64,000 nucleotides of DNA, taken from positions 34,504,501 through 34,568,500 of the forward strand of contig NC_092568.1 of assembly GCF_037975245.1 (NCBI RefSeq), written 5' to 3'. Position numbers and translations under genes: made by a program. The notes under the pieces were generated by a model, which was not told the origin of the DNA, did no database searches, and saw only the letters and a list, made by a program, of their open reading frames with translations. Within the stretch, counting starts at the first letter, position 1; each line of letters opens with the position of its first letter. Shown piece after piece: positions 62,009-64,000 of the stretch. Source of the stretch: Apostichopus japonicus (lineage: Eukaryota > Echinodermata > Holothuroidea > Aspidochirotida > Stichopodidae).

Positions 62009-63184
62009 GTATCTTGGTCTGCCTATACACGTCTACTCTGCGATAAGGCTAATCTCGATCTGTTCGTAGCAAAGGTCCTGCTTGATTTAAACTTCCTGTC
62101 AATTCCTAAACGAAACTCGCCTTCAAATGCAAACATACAATGAGTACACAATCGCTAGAGAAAAGAGAAATGCATGTATACATGCATTTCTACTTTTGCA
62201 CAATTACCACTAAACATTAGTATTACAGTGTGCATTTGGTAAGCTTATTAATATTCATTAGTTTGATTATATTTTGCCGCACAGTAAATGCTGCGTACTA
62301 AGTTTATCCCTAATAGAAATCATAAGACACACCCTAAATCAACGAGGGGCGTTGTCATATCGGTTCTATCTAGTTCCGTGAAACTTGACATGTTGCTGTC
62401 TCTGAAATCACTGAGAATTCCTTTGAGAAATCAGGCTGACGGAAATGTCTAGGAAAACTATACAAGAATATTCCCTTTACACATAGCTAGTGTGACATAT
62501 TCGAGCTAACATATGGTTTTACCACACGTAGATACTATATTGTACCAACTAAATGTCGCACAGCGTTTGTTGGACAACATAACACATGTCTATAGTGATC
62601 AACCAATCAGAGAGTTTCATTGACGTATTTAAATAACACGAGTAAGTTTTGAGCGTCAGTAAAACCAGACATGGAATATACTGGACGTATACCTGAAATT
62701 CCTAGTTGTATTTACAATTTTCTAGTGGTATAACGGTTTATTTTTGAAAGTATCGAACATATTTTCACAACTAGCAAATAGATTGAGATATCTTACAGCC
62801 CTTTAAAAAGTCTTGGAGATCTGTAAGCAGTATAGATCACGCGCATTAGGACCCAGAGCCATATTTAGAAATACGGCTTTGCTAGGACACAGCACAGTAG
62901 ATAGAGAAACGGCTCTGCTAGGACCCAGATGTGTAGATAGAGAGAGATGCTGTAGGAACTACAAGAGCAGAAGAATTGTAAATATGCATTGCACCTTATC
63001 TCACTAGATAGTCCTTTATACAAATTTGCAAGTTTACATATTCTCTCCTGTCCGGGTCATTCGGTGAAATTATGTAGCCTATCAGTTGATTTATAGTTGG
63101 ATAAAAACATTGCTGATGCAGATACTATAAGGTTGCGTGGGCTGGATTTATTGGGGGTGGGGGTGGGGAGAGGGGGTTGCAGAC
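62009..63184. other. Spacer with a short decayed tandem duplication
   Basis: Around 62856-62945 the block GCTAGGACNCAG with TAGATAGAGA recurs two to three times. Nothing else was recognised. Confidence 0.45.
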
Positions 63185-63257
63185 CTCCTCGAGAGCTGCA
63201 AGTAATTCCTGCACTGACCGTATGCGATCCACGGACCGCACTTGGCCCAGCTGTGTA
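63185..63257 (-). other. Possible minus-strand exon (weak)
   Basis: An acceptor CCCTCTAG and a following 73-base frame read as 24 codons, TQLGQVRSVDRIRSVQELLAALEE split here as TQLGQVRSVDRI then RSVQELLAALEE. The second half is a clean amphipathic helix with balanced codon use, unlike the AT-rich surroundings. The donor would be GAG then GTCTGC, which is weak. I do not recognise a family; it could belong to a gene or a mobile element that continues beyond the right edge. Confidence 0.25.
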
Positions 63258-63722
63258 CTAGAGGGATTTGGTGATCTGATTTAGAACTGATCCACTCCCT
63301 CTGATATGTGGTCAATACTGGTCTACTGCCCTCTCTTTTCGTGCCATCTCCCAGAGCCAAGTATCAACTGATTAGGCCAGGATCGTTGCCCGTAAATAGT
63401 GGGTTGTACTGATGCTCTCACGTATTTTTATTTTAACAACTAGTTAGCAATGGTCCTTAACAGTTAATGACTATGACAGTTTCAGTTGTGATTATGATAA
63501 GCTAGGAAGGTATATAGGTAACAGATAAGCAATGCAGTTTATGCTTTTATAGTGTAAAACACTAATGGAAAAGAAAGAGGTGATGCTTTGAAATGCAACC
63601 AGCTTCTTTAAAAAAAAAAACATTCGTTTCTAATACAGAAGTTTTGCCTAACTTCCTCAAACAATGGAGGCAAATGACACCATTTAAAGTGAATTCATTA
63701 TACACCAAGCAAAGCTTTATAT

Positions 63723-64000
63723 TTATTTGAAGTCCTTTTGTTTCTCCGGAACAGGCAACAAAGAGGGAATTAAGTCCAAGTACTCTCTTTCCCCGATTGG
63801 TTCCCTCGGACATGGGCAAGAGTACGCTACTTTGCCGTCTCCCCGGACAGCGAAATCATCAACAGTTCCAAGTCTCAGTCCCTGACGCCTCCATCCAGTC
63901 CTGCCACTCTGACTAGCGTCGCCGTTTCAGGCCCTCGGCCCCCATCCACCCCACCGTTGTGTGGTCCATGAAAGGGGGAGACCAGAGAAATCCTCCCAGC
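63723..64000. other. GC-rich edge segment, possibly coding or part of a mobile element
   Basis: Base composition shifts abruptly to GC-rich from about 63770 to the window end. On the minus strand a frame ending at TAA 63723-63725 reads LRLGTVDDFAVRGDGKVAY and then SCPCPREPIGEREYLDLIPS. On the plus strand a Ser/Pro-rich frame reads SPDSEIINSSKSQSLTPPSS and continues to a stop near 63972. The two strands conflict and neither matches a family I know. It may be the end of a gene or a retroelement terminal region cut by the window edge. Confidence 0.3.

Overview
The window reads as animal nuclear DNA, most likely from a sea cucumber (Holothuroidea, possibly an Apostichopus/Stichopus-type species). 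It is AT-rich, its genes are split by long introns with GT..AG borders, coding density is very low, and the intergenic DNA is full of short non-autonomous transposons, tandem repeats and microsatellites. The strongest taxonomic clue is a complete seven-coding-exon arginine kinase of 370 residues. It keeps creatine-kinase-type motifs (CPSNLGTG) together with arginine-kinase-type substrate determinants, and this mixture is known from the sea cucumber enzyme. The species assignment is an inference.

Layout. (1) 1-4222, + strand: the last four coding exons of a mitochondrial enoyl-CoA delta isomerase (ECI1), whose 5' part I did not find. (2) 4223-8000: intergenic; the two neighbouring genes converge here. 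(3) 8001-14642, - strand: a complete seven-coding-exon DRAP1 gene (NC2 alpha, transcription repressor), with a mini-transposon in intron 5 and a 56-bp minisatellite that runs into the end of exon 3. (4) 14643-39131: about 24 kb without a recognisable gene. It holds a tRNA-derived SINE piece, an 8-bp-target-site mini-transposon, a 164-bp satellite array, a long inverted repeat, and two copies of a repeat carrying YY1-like and ETS-like sites. (5) 39132-47335, + strand: arginine kinase, with a two-unit-length minisatellite in intron 3 and a dead LINE fragment in intron 4. (6) 47336-64000: mostly repeats. These include a 1.16-kb fold-back element with minisatellite arms, two opposite copies of one mini-transposon family flanking a 172-codon minus-strand open exon, a third hAT-like mini-transposon, a long TA tract and a near-perfect 170-bp hairpin. 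There are also weakly supported exon candidates at 61921-62008 (CUB-like) and at the right edge.

The three confident genes (fatty-acid oxidation, transcription repression, phosphagen energy buffering) have no evident shared pathway; their adjacency looks like ordinary gene order. All exon joins given were checked by hand for reading phase and for family agreement across the junction. I did not find a clear undescribed multi-gene system. The most unusual structures are the splice-donor-containing minisatellite in DRAP1, the fold-back element at 49715-50873, and the unrecognised 172-codon reading frame.
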